Shown here piece by piece: positions 22,749-35,929 of a stretch of 64,000 nt of DNA (positions are counted from its first letter, which is position 1; each line of letters starts with the position of its first letter). The translations under genes were made by a program, and so were the position numbers. Under the pieces are notes generated by a model. The model was given only the letters and a program-made list of their open reading frames with translations. It was not told the origin of the DNA and did no database searches. Source of the stretch: Membranipora membranacea (taxonomy: Eukaryota; Bryozoa; Gymnolaemata; Cheilostomatida; Membraniporidae); assembly GCA_914767715.1 (NCBI GenBank), contig OU612068.1, positions 11,906,001 through 11,970,000 on the forward strand, written 5' to 3'.

Positions 22749-22826
22749 CCCAGTATCCATAACACCGTTGGAAAGCGCTAACATCATTTTGTCAATTGAT
22801 TTTGTTGTTCGACAACCAAACTTGCA
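22749..22826 (-). CDS. Orphan internal exon candidate
   Basis: Bounded by a strong acceptor (CTGTTCTTCAG) and donor (GGG|GTAAGA). It encodes 26 codons, phase 0-0: CKFGCRTTKSIDKMMLALSN then GVMDTG. No partner exons were found, and it lies beyond the stop of the TRIM-like gene on the same strand. Possibly part of another gene that reads on to the left. Confidence 0.35.
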
Positions 22827-23897
22827 CTGAAGAACAGGGCCTGCCTGCACAAAAGACCCCACAGTTGTAACACAATTAGAGCCACCTCATTATCAAGGCC
22901 CAATTACATACAAGTTGAACAAAATATACTCTACCACAACCGATAATGGCGTTAGCATACCCATGCAACATATAGAGCCACAGCTGTTCTCTCCATTTTT
23001 CCACATCAATAGCATAAAATTCTACCAGAATTGTTGGAATGCTTTAGTTACAATTAGCAAAGAGGTAACAAAATTCTCCAATTTTTGAGCAAATTTGCTG
23101 GCATAACTACAAATTTGATGCTAAATTATTGTCACTGGTAGGCAGTTGTAAGTTTGTGAATTCTTTGTTATCTATACTATATTGAATCGATATAAGTGGT
23201 CGGGGATGGCCCCAATAGGTCTAACTAGGGCAATCAAACGTGATCTGGCTCACAAGGGTCACTAGCCCTTCAAGGTTTGGGTCCTTTCTCTGCCTGAGTG
23301 CCACGAATTGCGGTGGTTGAAATCCCATATCACGACAAACCACTCTTTGCCATATATTTCAGTTTCAATATAAATATTAGAATTCAAACTACTACATTTC
23401 TGAAATCAGCCAAATTAGTTTCTTGGCAACATTGTTCTTGTCCTACTATTAACATTTTAATAATACAGAAGTAAAAAGTTGTGAAATGTGATACAACATA
23501 ACATACAATATAATGGCGGAGAATTACATGAAATGCAATCAAGTTTAACTGCATTCAGACTCAAGAGTTGCATCCTCTGCTTTAAAGGTCTTTTGCCTGT
23601 AGGTAGATGATAACCAACACCAAATTCATTCGTCAGGTTTGCTTGAACCATGTCATATAATCAGGCAGTTGGCTGAACCATGTGCTGGACAAGTCTAGTT
23701 TGAGTGTCAATCTTTTAGGATTGGTGGACCAAATCATAAAATAATAACAATCAGAAGGCAACATCGGACAAAAAAGCTGTGATGTTTGTATATACCGCAG
23801 GCGACTTAAATTATCTCCCAGCTGAGTTTTATGAATTGTGCATGGTGTGTTTCCATTGGATAGGTATTTCATAACCTGATACTAGCCAAGGAAATGC

Positions 23898-23903
23898 TTT
23901 ATT
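23898..23903 (-). terminator. Polyadenylation signal of the TRIM-like gene
   Basis: AATAAA on the minus strand, about 120 bases after the TAA at 24023. Confidence 0.5.
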
Positions 23904-24022
23904 ATTCAGAACCCCTCTTCACACCAATATAGCATCACACAAACTTTAGTTTTTTTTCACATGGAGAAGAGGTTGTTGAGATGGAGAGTTGACGTGTTGT
24001 GTTTCGGAGTTTCAGCAGGCAC

Positions 24023-27000
24023 TTAGCTGATTTGATAGTACTTGATTGCCTTTGATGCATGATTAGTGACCAAAAGTTGGTCACCGTAAACTTCTAAATC
24101 ATATCTGCGAGTTGATTGTCGGCGGTCTGGTGTTGATATTTCACCAACCAAGTTTCCTGAAACACAAACCACAAACTAGCTACAAGATCCTGTAGATACT
24201 GTAGATAATTGTAGTTACCCGGGATGGGTAACTATTGACAGGGTATTAATATGCGCACTTTTATTGGCGATTTAACCTGAGCTACCTACATGGTCATCAT
24301 TTACTGTGAGCATAGAGAAACACAATAAGGAGATTGAGATAAAAAAATCAATCATTCTTTAGGCAAAGGCGACAAGGTGTGTTTGTGAAAGATAATTGAT
24401 TATTAATAATCAAATGAAAGTCTCACATACTGTGTTGAGAACTGGAGCTCTCAACTGTATCAGGGATTTTCCATTGCTTTAAATAATCAATTTTCTTTCG
24501 CAAGTACGTGTCCGCTTTTGCCTATCGTAAATCCATCCCCAGATTTATTCACAATAAAGTAAAGATTTCTACTAAGCCAACCACTTAGATCATTTATAGG
24601 AGTTTTATAAAGTGTTTATTCTAACCTGAGTTCACATCCAGTATCCATATTTTACAATCAGCATTACCGTTTGTAGCCAGGACATATCGGCCCTTGTAAC
24701 AGGTCACTCCTAAAGGCTGGTGTACAATCTCTGATGTCCAAAGCGCTTTACCATCTTTCAAGTTGACTCTTGAGATGAGTGAAGCTGATTCACTTGATAT
24801 GATAACAGAATCCATGTCCATCATTGCTAGACACATCATGCCTGAGTTAATACAAGGACTTTGAATGATTCTGCCACAATAAGTCAATTCCCCATCGAGT
24901 AATGCAAACCTTTTGCGCACTTGGTCGGCATACAAAACTTTACCATCTTCCAAAACAGCGAACTTGCTCACAATACAACCTTGCAGTTCCACTTTCATAC
25001 TTGTGAGCAACCCTCCAGAAATATTGTATTTTAAGATCGTGAAGGCGGGACAATCGGTGAGCACAAAGAGCTCCTCATTGTGGACACGAACACAGCAACC
25101 CCTACCACTGAGCGTGATAAATGCGTTATCTACTCGGCCATCCGGGTGAATTCTGGACACAGCATTGACTGGATGACCCAATCCAGCATATGTATACTCC
25201 TGATGATAGCAGACTGATATAGGTGAGCCTTGAATTACAACAGATTTGACAAATTTCAAAGACGTTGGAGGTGTTCTGCAGCCTGTCTCCAACTTAAACA
25301 GAGGCATCCGTGACTCTGCTAAAAATTATAATAATATTTCATAACTTTGTGAAAAAACCTAGGGTTCTGGCAAGCAACTGTTCTAGCAAGTCGTATCATC
25401 CTAAAACAATTTGATCGACTATGGCACAAGTAAGTATTTCATCCTATTTTGCACTCCACACAGCCTTGTTTTCAAGAACATGTAAAATACCAAAGAGCAT
25501 ATTCAAAACATCAAAGAAAAACATTTTAATGCAAAAACATTGGAGGCCTTGCCGGGATACTCTGGCGATCGTTCACTGTGATGTAGGTTATTGGCTATTG
25601 CCAAAGGTATCCATTAACATTTAAAGTTTGTGTTTTTAAGTCAACTCAAGGATTATTCAATGAAGTAGATTATTTGCAAGGAAGCTTCAATAGTGTCTCA
25701 AGTTTCGACGCCTTCAAACATATAATAGAGTTATCACATGGCATCTTGGGTTAGCCACATTTAGTACTTGGAATTATAAGACTGTGATAACAGCCTTTCA
25801 AATTTTACCAACCTTTTCGATTTTCAACCAGCTTCACATCGTTTTCAGGCTTGCAAATCTTTATTGTCATGGCCGTCAGCTCATCCACAAGTTTTTCTGT
25901 GTCTTTGAATCCTTTCACAACATCAACCTTCAATAAACTAACACATTTAAATCACAATTTAGGCAATGAGCACAAACAGAGATTGGAGGATAATTTTGTC
26001 TATCACCCAAATAAAGGTTATGATACCAGCGTTGACCAATTTTGAGATTTTATATATTGTTGGAAAGGTCATCAAACACTGATTCTGAAAATATTGGTTT
26101 CAACATGACGCCATGTCGTGGCGTTGCGCTATTTTGAAAAAAAAGCAGGATAATCGTCTTTGAGGAGGATTTTTTAGGACGATGTGGTGCAGATACTATA
26201 GTTCATATCGGACTTTCGGCTGCATAATGTTTACAAGACGCCTCTGAAGCACCCATGAGGGTCAATTTCTGTGTCTGGTGGCGTTGCGCACCAGATGAAA
26301 AATCATCTTTTATGCATTGGTTATTATTAAATTATTATTAAATGCAGTCTAGCCAAGCAAAGATGGTCTAGTACGCAAGGTGCAGCTGCATCTTGGAAAT
26401 TGTCAGCTTCTCGACCGACCCATACACAATCTAGTCCTCCTACTTCCACATCAACCGCAACCTACCACTGACTAGAGAGAAAACTGCGATTTCTGTTGGG
26501 GGTGTAACCGTGGGAGTTGCGCTTGGCGTTAGGGGTCTGGTAATCGGTGTCGTAGCATTGACAAAGCCTACCTTAGTTCTAAAACTGTGTTCATGATCAA
26601 TATTTACCGCTTTATCTAATAAGCTTTGTTTCTATATGTGAGTCATTGCTTTCCATACAATGGTGAAAGCTTTTTCAGCCATTTACCCATTTAAAGCTTT
26701 TCACCTTTTCACCAATGTACTGTCACTAGTCACCCAGATATCGACAAGGACACATCTCTTAGCCAAGAGCTCTAATATATTTGTAAGTGGTTCTTACTTT
26801 TAATATTCCTACAGTTTAATAACTTGCTGGTACATGAATTACATTTCATGTCATAACACTACATGTCGACATTGTTTTCTATGGTATCAGAGAGTCTTTT
26901 TCAGTTGTATTTTCAGACATACTATATTATTTTTGGCATTCATATTTCAGCCAGATGTGATCCCGACTAGTCATCATTTATAATTGCTTTGCTCACTTAC

Positions 27001-29930
27001 TATCGGATTTTCTATTCCCCCATAATGTGTCAGTTTTGTATCAATCGTAATGTTCAATGTTAATTTTGTATGCTATGTAATACCATAACTTTTCCATACA
27101 TTGCTATTATGATCTCGTTTTTGCATTATGTCAATCTTGTTGCAAAGCTTATACCTTTCACACATGTCTTGTAACGAAACAATCCATGTTACAGGATTAC
27201 CAGATTACTGGAGATGTTAAATAAATTTCTTAGCACTCTTACACCTGCGTCATTCACGGGATAAAACCGAACTATTCGATACACCAACGATATATAGAAT
27301 GTCCAAATCGGTCAACACTGGTATCATAACCTTAAAAGTTGGATTAACTCTCATCAACTATTTTCAACCATTAGAATCTCAGCTTTGTTACTTGTGTTTT
27401 GAAATTATGCATAGATATGTCAACTGTGGTTGCAACAATCCCCAGGATATTTCAGTATTACTCTCTCTGTACACAAAGATTGTTTCATGGTAAGGGTTTA
27501 GGCATAACAATGCAGCAGTGACCCTACCATAGGCTCTACATCATCAGCTTATTACGGTCCACTACGCTCATGATGTACCACATCACAGCTACATAACTAT
27601 TGATACTTATTGATCACCTCTCCGAATACTAACCTGATGATGTGAGTACACTCTGGAGTTAATCTTGAGAAGTTGTCTGCTCAGCTTGTTCAGATTTTTA
27701 CCGACTTCATCATCAAGTACTTGAGTCTTTTCGATCTTTGATTCGGTCCTCAGGTTGATGAGTTGTCTTTCGAGCTCTGCATATTGATCTCGGATTTCAT
27801 CTAACTGAAAATGAATAGCAGACATCAGTCCCCAGATCAAATCCTGTCGGCATTGACACTAATATCCCAGCATGGTGGCTGTATATGTACTCAATTTGGA
27901 TTGCAGTTAGTCGCCATTATAGAGTCCAATATATCTGCAGCACACAAAACCACAAAACTCTCAAAACATACAGAAGATATCTAAGCATTGTAACTCAAGA
28001 GTGGTTAAATGGTTGAGGGTAGAGACTTGTGATCCGAAGAGTTAGACCAATTACCCTTAGCAGGCAGTCATTCATGATTTGAATGTGACGTCATTCAGCT
28101 TAGCTAAGAAAAGAAGGAACAAAAGATATTTCAGGTCCAATTGAGGTCCGCCCACAGGCCACAGTGCGGTTGCACAAAACCCCAAATCTCCTAGTGTAAA
28201 AGGATGCCGGAAATTGTACTATAAAGCAGGTATAACTCTTCAATCACTAAAAGTTTGAACTGAAATATCATCTTTTTACCTAGTCAAAGAATGGCAGTAC
28301 AATAGCTTTACATAATGCTAGATAACATATGTATACCAGAGTTGCAACTTTGGAACTTATACTTATACGCAAAAAATTTAAACAAGCACACCGACATGAG
28401 CAGAATAGAAATGTAGTGAGAAGCACTCGTGTTTGTTTCACAATGCTGACCCCTAGTTAGGTAAATTAACCAGCAATTCTCACCTGCCTATCTCTTGCTT
28501 GATGAAGTTTTACTATCATCTCATCTGTTTTATCATCAAACTCAGATAACTCATTGGTCAGAGTCTTTTCCACCTCAAGAAAACTCTCCTCTTTATCAAA
28601 CACCCAAACTTTCTTATGATTGATGACCTCAATCAAGGCAGCGGCCAACTTATCAAGTGGTATCACAGTGTGGATAGATCCTACAACAAGATAATACACA
28701 GTTGGAGATTGAAACCTGAGTTTTTTTTTGTTGTGATGAAAAGTTCTCTGCAGTGATCAAAAACAATATTCCGAAATTGCAATTAAAAATAAAAGGACTC
28801 AAGGAAATAGCAAAACAAGTATCATGGTGATATAACCCAGTGCCATATAGCAACATTGCACTACCATTTTTCTTGAGTAACAGATATTTGTGAAATTTTG
28901 TCAAGAGGTAACATAACAAATTAGGGATTGGTGAAGTATCTCTGTTTTCGAATTTGTAATAATTCAATAGTGAAATATAAGCACGATGCAGCTCACCGTC
29001 TGTGCAGGACCCTGATCCAGCCATACACTCAACACAGTATACGGCATAGCATTGCTTACACCCAAGAGAATACTGATACTGGCTGTGCTTCACACAGTAT
29101 CTGGTCTCTAGCTTCCTGTATTCCTTCTGATATTCCATCATCGGGATTCTTCTATGGTCATCTAGCGCATCATTGTGACTCTACAACAATAACACAATCC
29201 AACTCGTAAGTCAATGAGCTGTAATTGTAGAGCACTGCATGGCTGTCCTCAGGTTTGTATGAGAATCATAATTTTCTTGATCTTTATCAGGATCTCTAAT
29301 TTACCTTCAGATGAGAGTCACAGAACTTCTTAGCACAGATGACACAGTAGACCTGAGCATATTTAAATTTCTCATCCTTTCTTTTACACACATCACAACA
29401 GTTGAACTCATCTATAGGAGCTGTAGCGGAGGGTAGGGCATCGACAGTATCTTCAAACACCATTCTAAACATGAGTAAGAACAGGAAAATCTTTTCAAAT
29501 ATGAAGTCAAGAAAAACTTGTAACTGCACCATTGAAGGGGATAAAGAAGATAGGGAAAATAGTCTGATGCAATTTATACTGTTTATGGCTAGCTTTGTAT
29601 CCAGAGCCTGTTTAATCACGATTTGTTAATCAATATTAGATTGATGACCATTGTGGTGCAGGGAGTAACATTATATTATTGAGTTGTTACTGGGAATTAA
29701 GTTTTATTGAAGATAAGGCAGAAACTCACTTGCAGGCAGGGCAGAGAATGATTTTAGTCTGTTCAGAGTCTTTAGTAAGGCAAGTCACACAGAATATATG
29801 TCCAGGACTGCATGGTAACCTCTTCAGGTCATCATTCTCATAACAAAGAATACATTCTAGGAACTCTGCATGCTCTGTGTTATTATCAGTACTGCTGCTG
29901 CTATCTCCTGTTGCTGCTGCCATGATTCTC
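24023..29930 (-). CDS. TRIM-like protein: RING, two B-boxes, coiled coil, beta-propeller-like C-terminus
   Basis: Eight coding exons join in frame to 615 residues: 29923-29730, 29464-29305, 29180-28997, 28680-28484, 27804-27634, 25927-25813, 25318-24626 and 24156-24023 (minus, 5' to 3'). Residues 1-65 hold a RING finger with Cys24, 27, 38, His42, Cys45, 48, 61 and 64. Residues 87-116 hold a B-box 1-like zinc motif (CCDVCKRK...YCVICAKKFCDSHLK), and residues 148-180 a B-box 2-like motif (YCVKH...GCKQC...YCVECM). About 190-340 is charged helical coiled coil. The single large exon (342-571) plus the last one gives repeated beta-rich blades without clear NHL signatures. The family acts as cytoplasmic E3 ubiquitin ligases; the propeller would bind substrate or RNA. 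The start ATG follows an acceptor at 29931, so a 5' UTR intron is likely. No broken residue is seen in the RING, so it is probably active. Confidence 0.88.
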
Positions 29931-30480
29931 CTGAAGCATAAAAATCAAAAGAATTTATCTATCAATGCTGAAATGACACCTTGACTGGTCACGACTGACT
30001 AGTGCGTGAATGCTCATGTGAGATCTTCTTAGACAGTTTTGAGACAATATATGGAGCTTACAGTCTCAAGATGTTGTTGGGCTGTCTTGGGGGTTAATGT
30101 TTACCAAAGTTGAAAGATTCGGGTGAATATCAATACAGCTTATAAAACAACGAGACCACGAGAAAGTTCCCCTTCAGCATACTCTACATACTACTACGTA
30201 ATCGTACAGGTGGCTGGCTAGGCATCCCTCCATTATCATTCGGCACACCCCGGTAACCAACTGCTGATATACAACAATATATCAATGGACTAGCCTTATC
30301 TCAGCGATTAATTTTTACAGATAAATAATGAAAATAGAGAAGGCTACAGAAGCAATAAAAAACTTTCCTGGTTTGGGCAAGTTGCCAACACCGATATTGA
30401 ATTGTGGCTTTAGCAACTGGTTGGGGAAATAACGTAATTATAGTTTTTGAGCTTGGCTATAGGTTTAATGACCAGAGACG
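29931..30480. other. Upstream region of the TRIM-like gene
   Basis: Should contain the 5' UTR exon and promoter on the minus strand. I could not place either with confidence. Confidence 0.35.
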
Positions 30481-30494
30481 GACAAATCAGGAGT

Positions 30495-30578
30495 TTGCAC
30501 CAACGGGTACCACTGAGGACCAAACTCATGACCTTGAAGTCAAGATTCCAGCGCTCTACCAACTGAGCTATTCTGGAT
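30495..30578 (-). mobile_element. tRNA-derived SINE head or pseudo-tRNA
   Basis: The minus strand reads ATAGCTCAGTTGGTAGAGCG (A box, D-arm stem GCTC/GAGC), with a weak B box (GAGTTTGGTCC) about 35 bases on. The anticodon loop lacks the invariant U33 and the acceptor stem does not pair, so it is not a functional tRNA. Confidence 0.5.
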
Positions 30579-31551
30579 AGGTGGTCAATACAACCATATT
30601 GCCAGTATAATTGGTGAAGTTGGTTACCATCAAAGAAGTATTAGTATTATTGACATGTAAGACAAAATCAATCATCTTTGAGCTTTCTATTAGATGTACA
30701 TATATATATATAGGCCTTTTGGCGCCACCACTCAGATTTAGCCCGAGTTACTCAGGTTTTTGGGTTCAACTCAGGCAACCCAGGGGATTTTAGAATATAA
30801 GCTAAAAACTCAGATTTTGCCTCATATTCATCAGAGTTGGGGAATTCCTCTCGTTGTGGCCTAGTTGTATGATTATAAAGAAACAATTTTATGCTGTGCT
30901 ATGCTGTGCTGTGATATATGAAATACATTAACCAGGATGAATTTTACAGTGATCCTATATCAATGATCTCTGCTAACAACACTAAAAAACCAGTATCATT
31001 CATATGCAGCCTAAATTGCTCTCTAGGCTTTGGCTGCCGGACCCATTGAGGAGGCTAACAGAGCTCTAAAACTGTAAGCTGATTGTGCACAGGGTGTTTC
31101 ACGCCTTTGAAATGCCGCCTGCAACACGGTATCGGCGAAACTCAGGTTTTTGATCCCCTCAGGTTGAGAGCCCTGGTTTTCGGCAATGATTTATATTCCC
31201 AACTAGCTGTAAAAAAAACAACAAGGAACTAGAGGGCTGTCATCCGTTAGTGTCTGGTAATCACTTACGGTAATGTCTTAAAAACAGTAGTGTCCAGGAA
31301 GCAGGAAGTATTTCCCAAACTCTCTGTGCAAATGTCATGAACGAAATGTCTACTAGTAAGTAAGCCAGAGTCAGCCAGTATAGCTGAACATATAGTGCCA
31401 GAGAGTGAAGGTTCATGGAGTTTGCGGATTTGGACTCAGTTTTGCTTCTGGTATCCTACTATGGTAGAATAGTAGTACTAAAGTTAAGATATTGATTGAA
31501 GCCATGGGTAGTCTCACTCAGAACAAGGAAGAGGGAGTTCATTGCATGCTC

Positions 31552-31613
31552 AGAAGATGGCATGAAGAAGCCAGTTGCCGTTGGCCGCACTGGCTTCTTC
31601 CATGCCATCTTCT
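31552..31613. ncRNA. miRNA-like hairpin
   Basis: Left arm 31552-31575 and right arm 31589-31613 pair along their whole length with one single-base bulge (24 bp), around a 13-base loop. Pairing stops sharply at both ends. Only structure supports this; it could equally be a short inverted repeat. Confidence 0.3.
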
Positions 31614-31671
31614 CACTATGCTGTGACTTTCAGTCTATAAGAAAAACACTGCTAATAGTAAGTTCAATCAC

Positions 31672-31911
31672 CTACCCTTTATTGCCTTGGCTGCTTCAGG
31701 GAGTTTGGAACTGCTCCTAGCACCTGACTTCTCAGTTCCACCAAAAAGTGAAGAGGGAGAACTTGAAATTCTAGTAATCCTATAGTTATCTCTAGAGTGA
31801 GAGGATTTGATAGCAGCATAGCAATTAGAGCTATCAATGTCTATGAACTTGAAAGGGGGAACTCCCACATAGCTTGAGTCAATGTATATACAATTGGCCA
31901 ATGAGACCGAC
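31672..31911 (-). CDS. Ser-rich coding-like segment, possible exon
   Basis: Minus-strand frame open between acceptor AAATTAG (31912-31918) and donor AAGG|GTAGGT (31671-31666). It includes YVGVPPFKFIDIDSSNCYAA, HSRDNYRITRISSSPSSLFG and SSSKLPEAAKAIKG. The composition is coding-like, but no domain is recognised. Its end phase (1) does not fit the first coding exon of the TRIM-like gene downstream, so it is not simply an upstream exon of it. A repeat-encoded protein is possible. Confidence 0.3.
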
Positions 31912-34900
31912 TAATTTCCCATATCATCCAATCAAAATCATTATTCTAAAAGTCTGTCGCTTTAGTGAGCACACTCAAAATATTTCTCTGCATTTCCGGT
32001 ACTATTTTGAAGTACGGGAATTCCCCTACAATTGTAAATAATCACAAAAAGACTAACTTTATAAGTGACTGGACTGGATCATTTCCTCTTCACAATTTGA
32101 TCCCATGGTGAAATTGTGATATATATGAGGTGAGATAGGCACAGAAAGGATTTAGAGTGTTGTGTATTTGTGCGTTAAGATATATATGGAACTGAAAATT
32201 CTTGAAGTGGATTGACATGATGAATGATGGGTCCTTTTGAGCCCTGTTTAATTCAGTACAAAAATGTGAGGGAGCATTCAAGTCTTTGACCTACTTTCAA
32301 TCTTCTCTGATGATGGGTGTAGATAGACAGGATGTTGTTTAGGGCATGGCTTACAGAACCCAAGGCCTTCACAGTAGTGGATGCAATACATTACAATTTA
32401 ATTATCAGTTCTGGAAGAACCTGGAGTTCCGCTTAAAAAAAGGGCTATCTGTTTAGAATAAATGCCCATTCGGCAGTGTTAACTGGCCGTCCATTTCACT
32501 TTGCATCAATCTCAAAGTGTGACTGTCACGAACCCATCCGGGTCCCCATTTAGCAGCCGGCGTTTGTCCTCATGGCATCCCGTGGATGCCAAATAAACAT
32601 CAGGCTGTCACTCGGACATCCGGATGGGTTCCTGAACCTGATGATGTGTGTCTACAACGCATTCTTCTCTGTTACAAAGCCATCCCGCAGTTGCCAAATA
32701 GGCATCCGGATCCTTGACCATTCGTTGATGATGGGTGTGGGAAAATTCTCCTTTGACCTCATGAGAACAGGATGGTTGTATGTCAGTCAGCCTGGCCCAA
32801 TGATACCTTAGTGGTGCTCCCCGCGTATTTTACTGAAGATTGAAGATTGAGTGTTTTAAAGTTGAAGAAAAGATTTAGTCAGTTCAAATGAAAAATCAAT
32901 AAAAGATTTTAGACTTGAATTCAGTCCAACAATTTGGAGTTAGTTACTCAGATTACGTGTTTTGGACAAACAACTCCAAACAATAACAAACTTAAGCTCA
33001 TCAGCCTATCAAAACAAAACAAAAACTCAAGCACATTGGTCATTCTAAGCAGAAATGAGTAGATAACACCACGGTCCAGTTGTTTTGAAGAATTAAGTCT
33101 GAAGATGAGAGTTTTAAAATTGAAGATTGATCTATATTCTCTGAAGAAATTGAAGACAGCTTTGTGTGCAGGGAGCCCCATCAGAAGAGAGAACCTGCAA
33201 AGACAGCTAATTTTTTCAAGGCAGTTTATAGTAATCCGATCCAATCCATGCTTGATGTGAAAACTGTCATATTCTTAGACAAGCATTAACTTATTGACAA
33301 CATATTTGTTCACAAATGCCATGACACTTTGTGTGATACCACTGATCTAATTTTGAAATATATTAACTGATAGATGGTTTTCATTGCTAGTACCCAATAG
33401 TGATTAGGAATTATCTGCTATCTAGTTGTCTCAAGGTTTGAGCTCCCACTCCTGGCTGTTTTTCCCCGAACAATATGATTTTTGTGTGGGAAGGTGTTTA
33501 TCTAGATAATGCCATAGTGTCGCCTTCTAACACAAGACCATCATCTTATGGACCAGACAACTCAGTGGCCAGAGGAGATCCCAGCAAAAACATTTTTTGG
33601 AAAATCCTGCTTTAGATCATGATGTTGCCACATGCTTATGCTTCTAACCTAAAATAAAGATTCTAAAGAATGTTTATTATACTACGATGATACGATTGAT
33701 ATGATACAATTACAAAATGATAGATGTGGAAATAACGCCTAATACTCATGTCTTATTTCATTTTGTAGATGATGACATCACCAAAAGGAGTAAGAGGTTT
33801 ATAATAATTGAAGAGGATGTCATGTTCGTGAGAACAAAATTCATAGTAATCGAAGACATCATAATGGGCTGAAGATAAGGACTGGCAGCTGCATATCACT
33901 TTTAAAAAAGGACAAATGTAAATGGGATGATAAAGGAACATTTTCCCTTCATGAATATTGGTAATGCATCATCTGGTAGCAGACATTTTTAATTCCCTCA
34001 GTTGCTCGGATATTTCTGATCTATCAGCACATCTTCGCAGAACACACTGGGATATAAAACATATTGCATTTTTTATGGCTACAATATACAATCCTTTTGA
34101 GGCTGAATCATTAATTATACTGCGTGTTTTATTGTCTTTGTACAAACAATTTTAATAAATTAAAATAGCAGTTGCATTGAATAAGATCAATTGTATGCAA
34201 TGTTCATCTAGACTTTAGACGATCTTAAGAGCTTAAAATGCAACAAATCTTAAGTTCTCAGACTGATTCATGCAGAAAAACTAGTTTCACTGTAATCAAA
34301 GGTATCCTCAAAGGTTCCCTTCTCTCTGTTACATCTTGAGGCATATTATAAGCACTCCAGGGGTCTATGTTTAAATTTATTTCCTTACCATGAATGCCAT
34401 ACCGCAAGTCAATTATACTTAAGATCAGACGAAAAACTCTATATTATAACAGCGTATGTTTTGAAGCATTGAGCATTAATTTGAGTTATTTTCACAGAGG
34501 TGCCAGCAATTTCGAGTTATTATCTTCAATGAGTTGGCTCCATCTTTTTTTTGCTGTGAAATAATCTAATGTTTCCAAAATCGTGGCACAGACAAAGGCA
34601 TGACATCAACTCTGACATAACTTGATGTCAATATTTGGTAAAAAAATGGGTGAACATCTGGCATCAGATATTAGGCAATGATGATGATGATTAGCATTCC
34701 TAAAACCATGCTGCTGAGGAAATCAGGCTGTCATAATTTCTGATATGATTGGACATACAGTTATGATCGTTTTATATAGCCATATAAAGAGAGCACATTG
34801 TATCAGAAAAAAGGGATATAATCATTGTTTTTTGCTCAGGTACAATACCTCTATTTATTTCCCCATTTTTGTTTATGAATCATGCTTTCTTGCTAGCTCC

Positions 34901-35929
34901 AAAACCCTGCTTCAAAACGTGATACTCACCATGAATAACCACTCAAAATGTAGCTCAAAACCTGAATTTTAATATATGTCATTTCTGTCAAATCCTAAGC
35001 ATTGCAAACTTTTTTACAGGCCTGGAAAGAGCACCAATCGAAATTTCCACCATTTTTACTGCACATTTTGATTGCCAACATGGACACCATCGAAGGCTAT
35101 AAATGCATTATGCTTCAGATTTTATATCATTTTATATTTTTTGAATTTCAAATCTTTACATATTTGAGAATATTTCCATAGTATTCCGCAACTCACCAAT
35201 GCAATAGCTCGGCTTTCCAGCTTGTTTTTGATCAAATTTGTAATTTATTTTCCTTCGAGCAGTGGTTCAACAGGCCCATTATTGGTCAAATAGGGGTGTT
35301 GTACCTAATAGGAGCGCGAGAATTGACCATGATTCATCATCAAAAACGTTCCTACAAAAACTCAATAAGTACCCTTGCGGGGCGTGAAATTGGGAGGTGA
35401 TCCGTCAATAACCTGACCGGCCATCATTGTCTCTTCTACATCAGTCCGTTTACGACTCAAAACTCCTACCGTCAGGTTTTTTCCCACAATGGTCTCTCAT
35501 ATGGTAGTTGTTTATACCTCAGTTTACAGATCTTCGGCCATCCTGATCATATTCATAGGAGTCATCGGCGACAGCTCGGTTTGTCTACAGACATACAAAG
35601 CGATATAATTAGAGTTACAATGCGATTTGAACATAGTATTTGGGAGTAACTTTTCCTTGTATCACGGGGAGATAACTCCAAATAATGCACCTTAGATATG
35701 GAATTCGGGCGTTCACTGATAAACGGGAGGGCAGCTATGGCCTCCAAAATGATGTAAAAGAGACTCTCAGTGATTCATCATTTACAAACGCCTAGTATGA
35801 GGCTGGTAGGGAAGAGGACAAAGCATGCCTGAACTCGCCCGACATGTACAAATACATTTAGGGTTACCACCAGCTGATGTAGTATACGAGGTTAAGGATA
35901 AGAATAACCATGTTTAAGGTTTAGAGTTC
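31912..35929. other. Intergenic, structured repeats only
   Basis: No supported gene. Around 32529-32631 an inverted pair (gaacccatccgg / ccggatgggttc) encloses further small hairpins (tggcatcccgtggatgcca), and a related 'gccaaataggcatcc' unit follows near 32690. The remainder is AT-rich with short frames only. Confidence 0.4.

Noticed and set aside
24913-25149. 78-residue + strand ORF
   Set aside because: Antisense shadow of the TRIM-like gene's large propeller exon.
30495-30578. tRNA-Lys(CTT) gene
   Set aside because: A CTT triplet can be placed in a 7-base loop, but U33 is absent, the T-arm is weak and the acceptor stem does not pair.
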